A stretch of 29,772 bases of DNA from Chara braunii (taxonomy: Eukaryota; Streptophyta; Charophyceae; Charales; Characeae), in NCBI GenBank assembly GCA_003427395.1, contig BFEA01000851.1, positions 284,698-314,469 of the forward strand, given 5' to 3'. Both the position numbers and the translations under genes were made by a program. Shown here one piece after another: positions 29,025 to 29,772 of this stretch; position 1 is the first letter of the stretch; the number at the start of each line of letters is the position of its first letter. A model generated the notes under the pieces. The model did no database searches. It worked only from the letters and a program-made list of their open reading frames with translations, and was not told the DNA's origin.

Positions 29025-29059
<35 letters not shown>
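29025..29059. repeat. (GA)n microsatellite
   Basis: About 17 GA units; a second short (GA)n tract is at 29149-29175. Open frames with serine-leucine or arginine-glutamate runs here come from these repeats. Confidence 0.95.
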
Positions 29060-29060
<1 letters not shown>

Positions 29061-29420
29061 CGTAATGTAGCAATTCAGAGGTGAGGAGACAGGCATGGGG
29101 AATGACGGAAAGGAGAGGAGGAAGGTAAGCAAACGAGGCAGAAAAACCGAGAGAGAGCGAGAGAGAGAGAGAGAGCAGATTGTCTTGTTCCTGTGACCGT
29201 TCGACATTCCTATGCGCAAGTAAGCAGTCACTCCACGTGGCAGTAATCTTAGTTTTGCAACGCAATCCCTCCACGTGCACATCCGCTACGTCCGTTCTCG
29301 TACATGCCCCCATGACACCTTCCCTGTTTGACACTCACCCCTAAGGAGGGGAAAAAAGACCGTTCATGAGAAAAATAATACATTTGACTCTTTAGATGAC
29401 GGGAATCACATGCCGTCAAA

Positions 29421-29527
29421 CTGACGTCAGGGTCGGTCTATCGTGTACGTTAACCTGGTCAATCTTCTTTTTTCTTTTTTTTGTTTCCCCATCTGAGGCT
29501 CGGTCTATACTGTACGTTATCAGGTCA
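29421..29527. repeat. Palindrome and diverged direct repeat
   Basis: CTGACGTCAG (29421-29430) is a perfect palindrome containing TGACGTCA, the core bound by bZIP factors. Next to it, GGTCTAT-x-GTACGTTA and GGTCAATCT are repeated at about 29435-29464 and 29502-29531. A regulatory role is not shown, as no gene is recognised nearby. Confidence 0.5.
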
Positions 29528-29696
29528 ATCTCGTAAGCAACGAAGGTCGAGTAAGGTTTCTTGATGTCTCCTCTTTTTCCCTGTCATCAATTGCTTTTTC
29601 TCTATCTGATTGACTGTCTATCTATATTTGTCACCGCGCAAATCCCCCCCACTGCTATCTCTCCCCTCCCTCCCTACTACCCTTTGTTTCTACTTC

Positions 29697-29698
<2 letters not shown>

Positions 29699-29772
<74 letters not shown>
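29699..29772. repeat. (CT)n microsatellite at the right edge
   Basis: Pure CT repeat to the last base, the complement of the (AG)n at the left edge. Confidence 0.97.

Noticed and set aside
28696-29334. 212-codon minus frame rich in serine and leucine
   Set aside because: The SL runs are translations of (GA)n microsatellites.

Overview
This is a repeat-saturated stretch of eukaryotic nuclear DNA. I find no intact protein-coding gene. The GC content swings sharply between AT-rich and GC-rich blocks. There are long poly(A)/poly(T) runs and many dinucleotide microsatellites, and every recognisable protein fragment belongs to one broken LINE. That LINE carries an ORF1 with an N-terminal FNPW-type region and a CCHC knuckle, followed by an ORF2 with endonuclease and reverse transcriptase. 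This layout is typical of plant L1 elements. Together with two tRNA-type box A/box B repeats, MULE-like MITEs and a plant-type telomeric motif, it points to a large-genome land plant or streptophyte alga. I cannot name the species. The window starts in (AG)n and ends in (CT)n and carries a single N between poly(A) and poly(T), so it is probably a whole assembly contig or scaffold.

Layout. 0.2-0.73 kb: a fold-back MITE. 0.86-6.18 kb: two halves of a composite repeat (called R1 and R2 here) in head-to-head orientation, forming a multi-kilobase imperfect inverted repeat whose left side carries an inserted CGAACG-type MITE. 6.2-7.7 kb: nothing recognised. 7.68-8.1 kb: a 54-bp minisatellite whose core motif also recurs inside R1. 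8.1-10.45 kb: a run of short, near-perfect hairpins with unrelated sequences, a (CT)n tract, a hammerhead-ribozyme-like core and a minus-strand tRNA-type SINE. 10.47-13.2 kb: four copies of the CGAACG/CGTACG MITE family, one nested inside another and flanked by a 9-bp direct repeat. 13.2-16.5 kb: GC-rich DNA with further hairpins and a tRNA-like box A/box B segment. 16.5-17.3 kb: an array of about ten stem-loops sharing a conserved apical sequence, with outer stems that change in a compensatory way. 17.3-20.3 kb: the second R1/R2 composite. 20.35-20.9 kb: MITE fragments, a hammerhead core with an intact GUC cleavage site, and the N. 20.9-22.2 kb: two retroposon-like 3' ends with covarying hairpins, then (TG)n. 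22.28-27.4 kb: the minus-strand LINE pseudogene. 27.4-29.8 kb: no recognisable gene, with small direct repeats and microsatellites.

The most unusual signal is structural. Several repeats keep a conserved loop while both arms of the stem differ between copies and still pair. It is strongest in the 16.5-17.3 kb array and in the pair at 20.93/21.59 kb. This suggests selection on folded RNA or DNA, or arm-to-arm correction of hairpins. All calls rest on reading the sequence by eye; no database search or folding program was run.
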